DNA of 64,000 nucleotides, taken from the NCBI RefSeq assembly GCF_001591585.1, contig NZ_BCVE01000004.1:62001-126000 (forward strand), in the 5' to 3' direction. Below the pieces are notes generated by a model. That model searched no databases, was not told the origin of the DNA, and was given only the letters and a program-made list of their open reading frames with translations. The position numbers and the translations under genes were made by a program. This DNA is from Niallia circulans NBRC 13626 (lineage in GTDB: Bacteria; Bacillota; Bacilli; Bacillales; Cytobacillaceae). Of this stretch, positions 7,546 to 15,889 are shown in pieces. Every line of letters starts with the position of its first letter. Positions within the stretch are counted from its first letter, which is position 1.

Positions 7546-9876
7546 ATGTTAACAGCTTTTTATTATGATAGACTTATTTCCTTAAATACCATTGACAGAC
7601 AAGAATTACAGAAAATTTATGAAGCTGGCAAAAATGGATTTCTCGCATGCTCTGTATGTGGAGAAGCAGTAAAACTTTATTTAGGGTTAAAAAGTACTCC
7701 CTATTTTTATCACTATTCAGCTAAACAGCCCTGTATGACAGAAGCATCTGCTGTTGCACAGGAACAAGCTGCTATGACTGAAACCGATTATGAAGAAAGA
7801 AATGGGTTCCGGATTCCTAAGAGTAGAAATATTTCCAAAGACCATACAGAAATTACTCCTTTTAAACCGCCTATGTCTATAAAGGCGATTACCCATACAT
7901 CTGATGTCGCTGCTAGTCAACCAGTTACTTTTCCAAAAGAATCTTATTTAAATACACTGAAACAAAACGGCTATTCTCTTGATATTACACAAAGTGAGGC
8001 TGTCGCAATAGATGATGGCCCCATTCTAGTTCTTGCAGGGGCCGGAAGTGGGAAAACCCGAGTGTTAACAATGAGAGCAGCTTATCTCATACAGGAGAAA
8101 AAGGTAGATCCGTCAACCATCATGCTCGTTACCTTCACAAATAAAGCCGCAAATGAAATGAAGGAAAGACTCTTGCACTATCCAATGATGAATAAAGGGA
8201 TTGTGCAAAAAATTGTTTCTGGGACTTTTCATAGCATTCTCTACCAAATTTTAATTTTTCATGAACGGGAGAAATGGCAGCGAAATAAATTATTAAGCAG
8301 TAATTGGCAGCGAGAGCTTTTGTTAAAGGAAATTGCCCGTGAAAGGCAAATAGATGAAAAAGACTTCCCTTTCGATGCAGCTCTTCAATTAATCGGTGCA
8401 TGGAAAAATAGTATGCTTCTTCCCCATGAAATAGAGCCTCTTAATGACTGGGAAAAGAAAGTTGCCCAGCTATATAGTGGATATGAAACAAAAAAAATAC
8501 AGCGAAATTTATATGACTTTGATGATATGCTTCTGGGCGGCTATCATTTCTTTCTTGAAAATCCAGCTATTTTAGAAACCTATCAAAAGCGTTTTACTCA
8601 TTTCTTATTAGATGAATTTCAAGACATCAATAAAGTTCAGTACGAATGGATGAAGCTAATGGCAAGGTCAGCTCATTCTATCTATGCAGTAGGAGATGAT
8701 GATCAATCTATCTATTCTTTTCGTGGTAGTGATCCAAAATACCTTTTAGATTTTGAAAAAGATTATCCAAATGCTAAAACGATTATTCTTGATTATAATT
8801 ACCGCTCTTCCCAAGAAATTGTATCCATCGCTAAATCTACAATCAGTAAAAATACGAAGAGACGAGCAAAAAAAATGATAACTGGCTATTCTGGCCAAAC
8901 TCCCATTGCCTTTTATCCTTATGATGAGGAAGAAGAAGCTACGATGATTTTGACCGATATTCAGGAGAAAATAAAGACAGGCTATGAACCGAAGGATTTT
9001 GCGATTCTCTTTCGAACTAATACAAATAGCCGTGCCATGTTTGAGCGATTAGCTTCTTCCAGTCTGCCATTTCGTTTAGAACAAGAGTCAGGTTCTTTCT
9101 ATCAAAGGTTTATTGTGAAAAGTATGATGGCTTATTTAAAGCTCATTCATGATCCAGATGACCAGCAAGCAGTTGCTGATATTCTCCCAACCCTATTCTT
9201 AAAAAAAACGGTATTACAAGATATTAAAGCAATAAGTATATTAGAAGATTGCAGCTTTTTAGATTGCCTAGTTTTTATTAAAACAGGATTCGCTTTTCAA
9301 GAAAGCAGATTGAAAAAGATTCCAGAAATAGTAAAACGATTAATTCGTTATTCTCCTCTAGATGCTATTAATTATATTGAAAAGGAATTAGGCTTTCAGG
9401 AATTTATAAAAAAACGGGGAAACGAAGGAAATCAATGGGATAAAGGCTCTGATGATATTCGCGATTTAAAGGTTGTTGCACGTAAGTTCCAATCGATTAA
9501 AGAATTTGTTCAATATACAGACCATATGACTGCCATGAATGAAGAATTACGAAAGCAATATCGAAACGAAGATAATGTAATCACATTAAGCACGATTCAT
9601 CGCGCCAAAGGTTTAGAATATAAAACAGTCTACATTGTTGGTACGGTTGATGGTTCCATTCCCCATGACTTTGCATTAGAATCGTTCCGCAATAATAACT
9701 TCATGCCGATAGAAGAAGAACGTCGCCTTCTCTATGTTGCGATGACAAGGGCCCAACAAGAACTATATTTATCGATTCCTATGTATTTAAGAGGGAAAAA
9801 AGCAAAGGCTTCGCGTTTATTATCACCCTTGACTATGGTTGCTATTAATGCAGCTGAAAAGAATCGACTATTATAA
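7546..9876 (+). CDS. yjcD: UvrD/PcrA-type superfamily 1 DNA helicase YjcD
   Basis: An ATP-dependent 3'-5' DNA helicase of the UvrD/Rep family. Seen in order are a CSVCGE zinc-ribbon-like start, Walker A GAGSGKT near residue 164, the GTFHSI motif, Walker B LLDEFQDINK near 355, GDDDQSIYSFRG, and YVAMTRA near 730. Start 7546 has GAGGT 5 bases upstream and gives 776 residues, close to B. subtilis YjcD. The open frame reaches back to 7366, but that stretch is hydrophobic, lacks an SD and overlaps the minus-strand gene. The role is probably repair or replication restart; the exact job is not known. Confidence 0.92.
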   Translation: MLTAFYYDRLISLNTIDRQELQKIYEAGKNGFLACSVCGEAVKLYLGLKSTPYFYHYSAKQPCMTEASAVAQEQAAMTETDYEERNGFRIPKSRNISKDHTEITPFKPPMSIKAITHTSDVAASQPVTFPKESYLNTLKQNGYSLDITQSEAVAIDDGPILVLAGAGSGKTRVLTMRAAYLIQEKKVDPSTIMLVTFTNKAANEMKERLLHYPMMNKGIVQKIVSGTFHSILYQILIFHEREKWQRNKLLSSNWQRELLLKEIARERQIDEKDFPFDAALQLIGAWKNSMLLPHEIEPLNDWEKKVAQLYSGYETKKIQRNLYDFDDMLLGGYHFFLENPAILETYQKRFTHFLLDEFQDINKVQYEWMKLMARSAHSIYAVGDDDQSIYSFRGSDPKYLLDFEKDYPNAKTIILDYNYRSSQEIVSIAKSTISKNTKRRAKKMITGYSGQTPIAFYPYDEEEEATMILTDIQEKIKTGYEPKDFAILFRTNTNSRAMFERLASSSLPFRLEQESGSFYQRFIVKSMMAYLKLIHDPDDQQAVADILPTLFLKKTVLQDIKAISILEDCSFLDCLVFIKTGFAFQESRLKKIPEIVKRLIRYSPLDAINYIEKELGFQEFIKKRGNEGNQWDKGSDDIRDLKVVARKFQSIKEFVQYTDHMTAMNEELRKQYRNEDNVITLSTIHRAKGLEYKTVYIVGTVDGSIPHDFALESFRNNNFMPIEEERRLLYVAMTRAQQELYLSIPMYLRGKKAKASRLLSPLTMVAINAAEKNRLL

Positions 9877-9941
9877 AAGAATCAGTAATTCAAGCCTTAC
9901 TGAGATACATTCTTACAAGAATCATTTAACAGGAAAAAAAT

Positions 9942-9980
9942 AGGGTAACTATATCGTCAATTCGAGTAGCTACCCTTTTT
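9942..9980. terminator. Terminator between yjcD and spoVIF
   Basis: GGGTA-ACT pairs with AGT-bulge-TACCC and is followed by five T on the plus strand and A/T-rich sequence on the minus strand. It lies between two convergent genes and can serve both. Confidence 0.65.
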
Positions 9981-9985
9981 CATTT

Positions 9986-10240
9986 TTACTTCTTGTTAAT
10001 CATTTTAGATAATGTATTAAAATCAAGCTGTTTGCCATCTTTAATAATTGATTCAACAATCTTATCTTCTGTTTGCTTAGGAACAGATTTTCCAGCAATT
10101 TGTGATACTCTGCGAATGACACTTCTTACTGTTTTTTCATCTTTAAAATTAGCATTTTGTAAGGAATTCGCTAGTTCTAAAATATCCTTCATATTAACGC
10201 CAGTTTTAGACTCAATGTTTTTAAAGAAATTATTGTTCAT
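9986..10240 (-). CDS. spoVIF: Stage VI sporulation protein F
   Basis: An 84-residue protein starting MNNNFFKNIESKTGVNMKDI, with ANSLQNANFKDEKTVRSVI and the end LDFNTLSKMINKK. This matches SpoVIF (YjcC) of B. subtilis over its whole length. SpoVIF is made late in the mother cell and supports GerE-dependent coat assembly. The start follows GAAGGAGGAAAC. As in B. subtilis it sits next to yjcD and downstream of yjcZ, but a group II intron now separates it from yjcZ. Expression from a mother-cell promoter is expected; I could not place the promoter with confidence. Confidence 0.93.
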   Translation of the reverse strand: MNNNFFKNIESKTGVNMKDILELANSLQNANFKDEKTVRSVIRRVSQIAGKSVPKQTEDKIVESIIKDGKQLDFNTLSKMINKK

Positions 10241-10349
10241 ACCTGTGTTTCCTCCTTCGATGAGCTACTTTATATTCTATGAAGGAAAGAATAAAAGGTG
10301 AAAACTCAAGAAAAAGAAAACAAAAAATGAACAAAGTGCTTAAATAAAA

Positions 10350-12235
10350 ATCGAGTAGGAGGGAGTGGTTAACTCCCGACCTCTCACACCACCGTACGTA
10401 CGGTTCCGTATACGGCGGTTCAATTAAGATAAATGACGCAAGAATTTATAACGAGTTTGTAGACTTTTAAACCCTTGATTATTCCAATAGGAGATATCGA
10501 GGGTTTTATCTAATATAGGACTGTTCGAGACGCGCCAATAGCCCTTCCGGCTATTTCCCCATTCATAAGCCTTCCCTTTTGGGACACCTAGATGTATAAG
10601 GTTGCGAATCCTTGTCTTTGGTTTCTTCCAGTCTTTCCATTGGCACATGCGAAGTCTTCTTCGTATCCAACCATCTAATTTTATAAACAGTGATTTAGTA
10701 TCCGCTAATGCAAAATATCCACACCAACCCATTAGATATTGGTTTAATTTCTCCATCCGATATCTCATAGAATAGGGCATCTTTCTGGAAGTGATTTCTC
10801 GTATTTTCATCTTCATTCGTTTTAAGCTTTCTTTTGCGATACGAATCTTTGGTTCTTTAGAAGACGTGAAGCTAAACCCTAGAAACTTCCGTTTCCATGG
10901 TCGGTCTACTGCTGACTTCTTCTCATTCACTTTTAATCGAAGCTTCTTTTCGATGAATCGTTGAATGCTTGCCCTTGTTCGTTCTCCTGCCCGCTTCGAT
11001 TTTACGTAAACATTACAGTCATCTGCGTAACGAACGAATTTATGCCCTCGACTTTCTAGCTCTTTATCTAGTTCATCCAGAACTATGTTAGAGAGTAATG
11101 GACTTAATGGTCCGCCTTGTGGCGTTCCTTTTTCTGTACTTGAAATAACTCCATCCATCATAACGCCCGCCTGTAAATATTTGCGGATTAGCTTTAATAG
11201 TGGTTTGTCATTGATTCTTTTCGCAAGTGTACCCATGAGTCTATCATGGTTGACCTTATCAAAGAACTTCTCTAAATCCATGTCTACAACCCATCTATAT
11301 CCTTCTTTGATATATCCCTTTGCTTTCCTTACCGCATCATGGGCGCTTCGGTTTGGTCGAAAGCCATAGCTATGTTCGGAGAACATCGGGTCATATATCT
11401 TTGACAATACTTGGGCAATGGCTTGTTGAATCAAACGATCTTTCACGGTTGGAATACCTAGTAGCCGAACACCTCCATCAGATTTCGGGATTTCGACTCT
11501 TCGGACAGGCATTGGCTCATAAGTACCCTTGAAAATAGCCTCTCTGATAGAATGCCAGTTTTCGACTATGTGCTGTCGTAGGATTTGTACGGGCATCCAA
11601 TCTACTCCATGACTTCCTTTATTCTGTTCTACTCGTTTTAATGCTTGAAGCATATTTTCCCGTGACAGGATTTGATTTAAAAGCATCGTTATTCTTCCTT
11701 CCGTGAATAGCTTATCTTCTTATGCCAGTGGTCACTCCACCCTCCAAGAGATCCCCCACGGAATTCACCGTTTCCTTCCTCAAGTGAGGTACTATGTTTT
11801 CTGTGTTCCTCATGACCTACTGAAAGCCAAGGGCTATTCTCTCTTAATTGTTCCGTCCTTCCAAATCGTTCTAGACCGATTTGTACTATGACATCGGCTG
11901 ACTTCTGATGGTTCAGCTACTTATCGCTAAGTAGGTTAGGAAGAGTACTTCACGTATCCATCAGACCTCCCCGGGTAAGAGTGCAATCTTTCCTTCCATC
12001 TATCTGCTTCATTTACTTTGTATCACCTTCGGCAGAAAGGACTTTGTTTTGTTTGGCAAACTCATCCAATGATACCTAGCCTTCTATGAAGTTCGTGTCC
12101 CTCAGACCGGAAGTTTGCCGCCCGCTTCCTTCAGATTCCGCGTCACCACGGACACCCTTGCGTTAAGCTAACTGCTACTTCTGCCTTCGCAGTTCGGGAC
12201 TTTCACCCTTAAGATTGCACCCATGCCGGGCACAC
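10350..12235 (-). mobile_element. Group IIC intron, apparently intact
   Basis: On the minus strand the element begins GTGTGCCCGGCATGGGTGCA at 12235 and ends CCTACTCGAT at about 10350, 1886 nt. The 5' domain I sequence closely recalls the group IIC intron of Oceanobacillus iheyensis. Domain V (ACCGCCGTATACGG and CCGTACGTACGGTGGT) is at about 10383-10420 and a domain VI stem follows. The reverse transcriptase is encoded inside domain IV. Insertion is right behind the yjcZ terminator hairpin, the target habit of class IIC. Exact ends may shift by a base. Confidence 0.93.
10424..11686 (-). CDS. ltrA: Group II intron reverse transcriptase/maturase
   Basis: A 420-residue intron-encoded protein that helps the intron splice and copies it into DNA at new sites. 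The reverse transcriptase blocks are in order: PVRRVEIPKSDGGVRLLGIP, SYGFRPNRSAHDAV, GTPQGGPLSPLLSNI and the active-site YADD near residue 218. A maturase X region with LNQYLMGWCGYFALAD follows. There is no H-N-H endonuclease domain, as expected for class IIC. The frame is full length, so the element may still be active. The start codon lies within intron domain IV, behind GGAAGGAAGAATAACG. Confidence 0.96.
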   Translation of the reverse strand: MLLNQILSRENMLQALKRVEQNKGSHGVDWMPVQILRQHIVENWHSIREAIFKGTYEPMPVRRVEIPKSDGGVRLLGIPTVKDRLIQQAIAQVLSKIYDPMFSEHSYGFRPNRSAHDAVRKAKGYIKEGYRWVVDMDLEKFFDKVNHDRLMGTLAKRINDKPLLKLIRKYLQAGVMMDGVISSTEKGTPQGGPLSPLLSNIVLDELDKELESRGHKFVRYADDCNVYVKSKRAGERTRASIQRFIEKKLRLKVNEKKSAVDRPWKRKFLGFSFTSSKEPKIRIAKESLKRMKMKIREITSRKMPYSMRYRMEKLNQYLMGWCGYFALADTKSLFIKLDGWIRRRLRMCQWKDWKKPKTRIRNLIHLGVPKGKAYEWGNSRKGYWRVSNSPILDKTLDISYWNNQGFKSLQTRYKFLRHLS

Positions 12236-12240
12236 CAAGA

Positions 12241-12269
12241 AAGGAGCTCTCTTTGCAAGAGAACTCCTT
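12241..12269 (-). terminator. Terminator of yjcZ, used as intron insertion site
   Basis: A 12 bp stem (AAGGAGTTCTCT / AGAGAGCTCCTT, one G-T pair) with loop TGCAA. It is followed on the minus strand by TCTTG and then the intron. The intron has separated the hairpin from the rest of its T-rich tail (TTTTATTT after the 3' junction). Confidence 0.9.
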
Positions 12270-12288
12270 TTCCCAATGACTAAATGAA

Positions 12289-12414
12289 TTAGCTGTAGAA
12301 GCTAGCTCCTACGATAATTAAAAGGATAAATAAAACAACGATTAATGCAAAAGAAGAAATTCCATATCCTCCTCCGCCATAGCCGCCGCCATAGCCATAT
12401 CCGCCATAACACAT
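12289..12414 (-). CDS. yjcZ: YjcZ family small sporulation protein
   Basis: A 41-residue protein made of a Gly/Tyr-rich head (MCYGGYGYGGGYGGGGYG) and one hydrophobic segment (FALIVVLFILLIIVGASF). This is the YjcZ/YtpI-like layout found in sporulating Bacillaceae. The SD GAGGTGATG lies before the ATG. It lies between yjcA and spoVIF, as in B. subtilis, with a spoVA set now next to it. Its terminator carries the group II intron. It is likely a spore membrane or coat component; the exact role is unknown. Confidence 0.88.
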   Translation of the reverse strand: MCYGGYGYGGGYGGGGYGISSFALIVVLFILLIIVGASFYS

Positions 12415-12591
12415 TCCTGCATCACCTCGCTTCTCCTTGTACTCCTTAACAGAATATGGGGAATTGAAGTTTATGTGTAGGCAAGCTACTATTAACGAAT
12501 AGAATGTACGATTGTCACAGAGTTAATCATTTATTTCTCCGTTTAAGCAACACTTTTCCGTGTCTGCTTTTCTTTTATAAGATATACTGCA

Positions 12592-12948
12592 TTATCCTTT
12601 AGGTTTAAACAGTAGTGCTCCTATAAAGCCAAATACGATTGCTGCTGATATTCCAGAGCTTGTCACTTCAAACATACCTGTTAATACACCGATAATGCCA
12701 TGCTTTTCAGCTTCTTGCATCGCCCCATGTACTAAGGCATTCCCAAAGCTTGAAATTGGTATTGTCGCACCTGCTCCTGCAAAGTCAGCAAACGGCTCGT
12801 ATAGTCCAAATCCATCTAAAACTGCACCAGCCACAACTAATGTTGTTAATGAATGTGCAGGCGTGAGCTTTGCAACATCAAACATAAGCTGACCAATGAC
12901 ACAAATTATGCCACCAATCACAAAGGCCCAAAAAAACATTGGGAGCAT
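12592..12948 (-). CDS. spoVAE: Stage V sporulation protein AE (SpoVAEb type)
   Basis: A 118-residue membrane protein with about four hydrophobic segments, of the SpoVAC/SpoVAEb family. The motif [32 protein letters not shown] is diagnostic. The SpoVA proteins form the channel that moves dipicolinic acid in and out of spores. It follows spoVAD after 57 bases in the same direction, so the set ends here. This is an extra spoVA set without spoVAA, AB or AF around it; the main operon is presumably elsewhere. Confidence 0.93.
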   Translation of the reverse strand: MLPMFFWAFVIGGIICVIGQLMFDVAKLTPAHSLTTLVVAGAVLDGFGLYEPFADFAGAGATIPISSFGNALVHGAMQEAEKHGIIGVLTGMFEVTSSGISAAIVFGFIGALLFKPKG

Positions 12949-13005
12949 ATAGATTCCTCCTTCTTTCTTTTATAAATAAGCATTCTATAAAGAAAAAGCA
13001 CTGAA

Positions 13006-14016
13006 TTAAATTTCGATTGATACAGCATGAGCGATACAAGGTATTGTTTCCCCTTGTTGAACGGTAAGCGGTGAGAGAAGCGCACCAGTGGCGACACAGA
13101 GGATTCTTTTATACATACCTTTCTTCATTTCATTTAATAAATGCCCGTACATTACTGTTGCGGAACAACCTGCACCGCTGCCTCCAGATTGTACAGGCTG
13201 GTCATTTGTATATATTAACAAGCCACAATCTTTCATTATTTTTTCATCAATTGTTAACCCTTTTTCCTTTAAAAGGGCTATTACCGTTTCTCTGCCGATT
13301 TTTCCTAAATCGCCTGTTACAATTAAATCATAATAAGAAGGATCTAATTGTAAATCTTGGAAGTGAGCAAGGATAGTATCAGCAGCTGCTGGAGCCATTG
13401 CCCCACCCATATTAAAAGGATCTGCTAATCCCATATCTACGACTTTCCCTATTGTTGCAGAGGTTGTGTAGGGAAGTCGCTCATCTGACTGATTCTTCGT
13501 AATTAAAGCAACACCGGCACCTGTTACGGTCCATTGAGCAGTCGGCGGTTTTTGGCCACCATATTCTGTTGGATAACGAAACTGTTTTTCGACTGCTGCG
13601 TTATGACTAGAAGCACCTGTTAATACATTATTAGCTCCTTGATAATTCACCATAAAGGAAGCAAGTGCTAAACCCTCCATAGACGTGGAGCAAGCACCAA
13701 ATAATCCGAAATAAGGGATTTGCAAATCTCTTGCAGCAAAACTGGAAGGTGTAATTTGGTTGATTAAATCACCTGCTAAAAAGAACTGGATATCTTCTCG
13801 CTTGAGTTCTCCTTTTTTCATGGCTGTTTGTGCTGCTTCTTCCAATAAAATGCGATGAGCCTGTTCATACGAGGTTTTTCCCATCCATAAATCATCATGT
13901 AATACGTCAAAATCAGCAGCTAATCTTCCATTTGCTTCAAAAGGACCGCCTGATACTCCGGTAGATTTTATTACTGGATGATTTTGAAATACCCAGGACT
14001 GTTTTCCCTGAAGCAT
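13006..14016 (-). CDS. spoVAD: Stage V sporulation protein AD
   Basis: A 336-residue SpoVAD, a soluble or membrane-bound protein with a thiolase fold that binds dipicolinic acid for uptake into the forespore. The family motifs are visible: GVSGGPFEANGRLAADFDVLH near the start, FGLFGACSTSMEGLALAS with the thiolase-position cysteine near 109, and GSGAGCSATVMYGHLL near the end. Its ATG overlaps the last base of the spoVAC stop (TAATG), so the two are coupled. The length is normal. Confidence 0.96.
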   Translation of the reverse strand: MLQGKQSWVFQNHPVIKSTGVSGGPFEANGRLAADFDVLHDDLWMGKTSYEQAHRILLEEAAQTAMKKGELKREDIQFFLAGDLINQITPSSFAARDLQIPYFGLFGACSTSMEGLALASFMVNYQGANNVLTGASSHNAAVEKQFRYPTEYGGQKPPTAQWTVTGAGVALITKNQSDERLPYTTSATIGKVVDMGLADPFNMGGAMAPAAADTILAHFQDLQLDPSYYDLIVTGDLGKIGRETVIALLKEKGLTIDEKIMKDCGLLIYTNDQPVQSGGSGAGCSATVMYGHLLNEMKKGMYKRILCVATGALLSPLTVQQGETIPCIAHAVSIEI

Positions 14017-14498
14017 TAGAATCCCCCCGTCATCATAATAAATAGTGTTTTTATAAGAGCAACTACAAATGCCGAAAAAACACCGAACAATATAACCGAA
14101 CCAGCTAGCTTAAAAATATTTCCTCCGACTCCTAGCACAAATCCCTCTGTGCGATGTTCAATTGCGGCAGAAATAATGCTATTACCAAATCCTGATACTG
14201 GAACTGCGCTCCCAGCACCAGCAAACTGGCCTAACCGGTCATAAACTCCAAATCCAGTCAATAACATCGAAAGAAATATAATGGTAGCAGAAGTTGGATT
14301 TCCCGATGTTTGTTCCGTAAAATGAAAGAAATATATATAGAAGTAAGAAATAAATTGACCAATCATACAAATAAATCCACCTACAAAAAATGCTTTAATG
14401 CAGTTCTTAAGAACAGGTCGTTTCGTTTCAAATTTTTGCTCGAATTTTTCATATTGCTGCTGCTGTGGTGTCTTGTTTTTTTTCTTACTATCCGCCAC
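14016..14498 (-). CDS. spoVAC: Stage V sporulation protein AC
   Basis: A 160-residue membrane protein, SpoVAC, a mechanosensitive channel subunit for dipicolinic acid release during germination. After a charged lysine- and glutamine-rich head come four hydrophobic segments. The repeat-like block LTGFGVYDRLGQFAGAGSAVPVSGFGNSI parallels that in SpoVAEb. The gene lies 12 bases after the lipoprotein gene and overlaps spoVAD by one base. It belongs to a four-gene operon. Confidence 0.95.
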   Translation of the reverse strand: MADSKKKNKTPQQQQYEKFEQKFETKRPVLKNCIKAFFVGGFICMIGQFISYFYIYFFHFTEQTSGNPTSATIIFLSMLLTGFGVYDRLGQFAGAGSAVPVSGFGNSIISAAIEHRTEGFVLGVGGNIFKLAGSVILFGVFSAFVVALIKTLFIMMTGGF

Positions 14499-14510
14499 CT
14501 TTTTCCCTCC

Positions 14511-14990
14511 TTACGTTAATTCATTATTCAATTGAATAATCTCTTTCAAACGTTTATCTGCTTTTTCTTTACTATAGTCCGGCTTCTGGATATTATCCCA
14601 TAAGCGGATGGTCTCTAAGAATATCTTAAAATCACTAGAGACAGTGAATCTTTCATCTGGATATTTTGCTTCAAGCTTCTTCGTTAATTCCTTTTCAATA
14701 CTTTTCATTTTAAACCTGGCCATTTGCTTTACCTTATATGCAACTAATGTATCTTTCTTCCCCTTGATTACTGCAACATCATAAATGGACGAAATGGTAT
14801 TCGTTTCTTCTTTTATTCCTTCTACTAATTTTTCTTGGTTTCCATCAGTCTCTGTATAAAGAGCAATTGGCGCTGGATTAATCCTTTTAAGCATTGACCA
14901 TCGGCTATTCGGTGTTTCCTTCGCACAACCAGCTAAGAATACACATATGCTAAAAATCAATAGATAAGATGCATGCCTTCTATTTGTCAT
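14511..14990 (-). CDS. YhcN/YlaJ-type spore lipoprotein
   Basis: A 159-residue lipoprotein with signal peptide and lipobox FLAGC (Cys near residue 22). It has the YhcN/YlaJ pattern: a pair of alpha/beta units with VIKGKKDTLVAYKVKQMARFKMKSIEKEL and YPDERFTVSSDFKIF. Lipoproteins of this family occur in spore inner membranes and precede spoVAC in accessory spoVA operons. Here it is the first gene of lipoprotein-spoVAC-spoVAD-spoVAEb. The start follows GGAAGGGAAGAAT. A forespore sigma-G promoter is expected but was not pinned down. Confidence 0.85.
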   Translation of the reverse strand: MTNRRHASYLLIFSICVFLAGCAKETPNSRWSMLKRINPAPIALYTETDGNQEKLVEGIKEETNTISSIYDVAVIKGKKDTLVAYKVKQMARFKMKSIEKELTKKLEAKYPDERFTVSSDFKIFLETIRLWDNIQKPDYSKEKADKRLKEIIQLNNELT

Positions 14991-15111
14991 ATTCTTCCCT
15001 TCCTATGTAAAGATGAATTAATGTATCTTTATTTTTTTCGATTTAGGCAATAATTATTAGATGTTTCTACAACAAAAAATATCCAATTTTTACAAACTGG
15101 GTTTAAGTCAT

Positions 15112-15143
15112 AAAAAATACCCGCACAAAGTCGGGTATTTTTT
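15112..15143 (-). terminator. Terminator of the 35-residue gene
   Basis: A 12 bp stem, AAAAAATACCCG / CGGGTATTTTTT, with an 8-nt loop, directly behind the stop codon at 15145. T tracts occur on both strands. Confidence 0.85.
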
Positions 15144-15144
15144 G

Positions 15145-15252
15145 TTATTTTGCTAATTTTTTTCCACAGTTACATCCAGATTTTTTTCTCTTTGCTTTAG
15201 TCGGTTGCGCCTTTACTGGCTCAGTCACTTTAGGTACTTTTTTTCCCAGCAA
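15145..15252 (-). CDS. Small Lys/Pro-rich protein with CxC tail
   Basis: A 35-residue protein starting at TTG 15252: it reads LGKKVPKVTEPVKAQPT, then a Lys/Arg run and the ending SGCNCGKKLAK. The very good SD GGAGGG ends 6 bases before the TTG, and a perfect terminator begins one base after the stop, so gene architecture is complete. It sits between the spoVA lipoprotein gene and yjcA, within sporulation genes. The CxCG end resembles cysteine tails of small coat-associated proteins. I do not recognise a named family; function unknown. Confidence 0.6.
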   Translation of the reverse strand: MLGKKVPKVTEPVKAQPTKAKRKKSGCNCGKKLAK

Positions 15253-15372
15253 CTCCAATCCCTCCAATAATGATGATTTATACATGTATAAAAACATTAA
15301 TTTTTAATGTTCTTATCACATTGTATGTCAGGAAAAAATGTATGTGTAAACAACTAGCCTAGCATTTGGTAA

Positions 15373-15735
15373 CTATTCAACAAACACTCGTTGTAAAATA
15401 GCTTCTAACAAAGACGCTCCTCCAGCTATCGCAAAGACAAGAACAAATGGTTCACAAATAACTGGAAAGAAATAATATAAAATGGTAAGAAAGATTGCAA
15501 CCCATACTCCGGTACACCAATAGCAACTAATTAATTCACCAATAAAGCCGCGAATTTTCCCTGACTTAGGGATAATATAAACTTCTGTTTGCCCGTCTTT
15601 ATTTTGTTCCTCTATTTCTTCTAAGAATATTTTCCGGAAAAATTCAGTAATCTGATCAAACACAATCAATCTTGTTACACGAAAGCTTGCCAAAATGAGT
15701 AAAAAAAACTCCATCCAATGGATTTCCATCTCCAT
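15373..15735 (-). CDS. yjcA: DUF1360 membrane protein YjcA
   Basis: A 120-residue DUF1360 protein matching YjcA in size and place. It has FRVTRLIVFDQITEFFR near the start and the conserved SCYWCTGVWVAIFLTILYYF with two cysteines. It ends in a further hydrophobic segment (FVLVFAIAGGASLLEAIL). DUF1360 proteins appear in sporulating bacteria. ATG 15735 sits behind GGAGAGGAGA; the next ATG (15729) is also possible, and the longer frame to 15834 lacks a ribosome site. It is divergent from cotZ. Confidence 0.85.
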   Translation of the reverse strand: MEMEIHWMEFFLLILASFRVTRLIVFDQITEFFRKIFLEEIEEQNKDGQTEVYIIPKSGKIRGFIGELISCYWCTGVWVAIFLTILYYFFPVICEPFVLVFAIAGGASLLEAILQRVFVE

Positions 15736-15889
15736 TCTCCTCTCCGATTGTCCAAAATATTCTAAACGAATGGTCATATGCCCAAATTTCAAGAAAAAAG
15801 GCGTTTGTCCGTAACCCATAAGGCTCTTCGGCAATATGTTAGTAATGTAAGAAACATAAAGAAAGAAACAAACAAGGAGGAAAACAATT

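Noticed and set aside
11703-11891. Plus-strand frames inside the group II intron
   Set aside because: They are antisense to the conserved intron RNA domains, lack ribosome sites and show no protein family.
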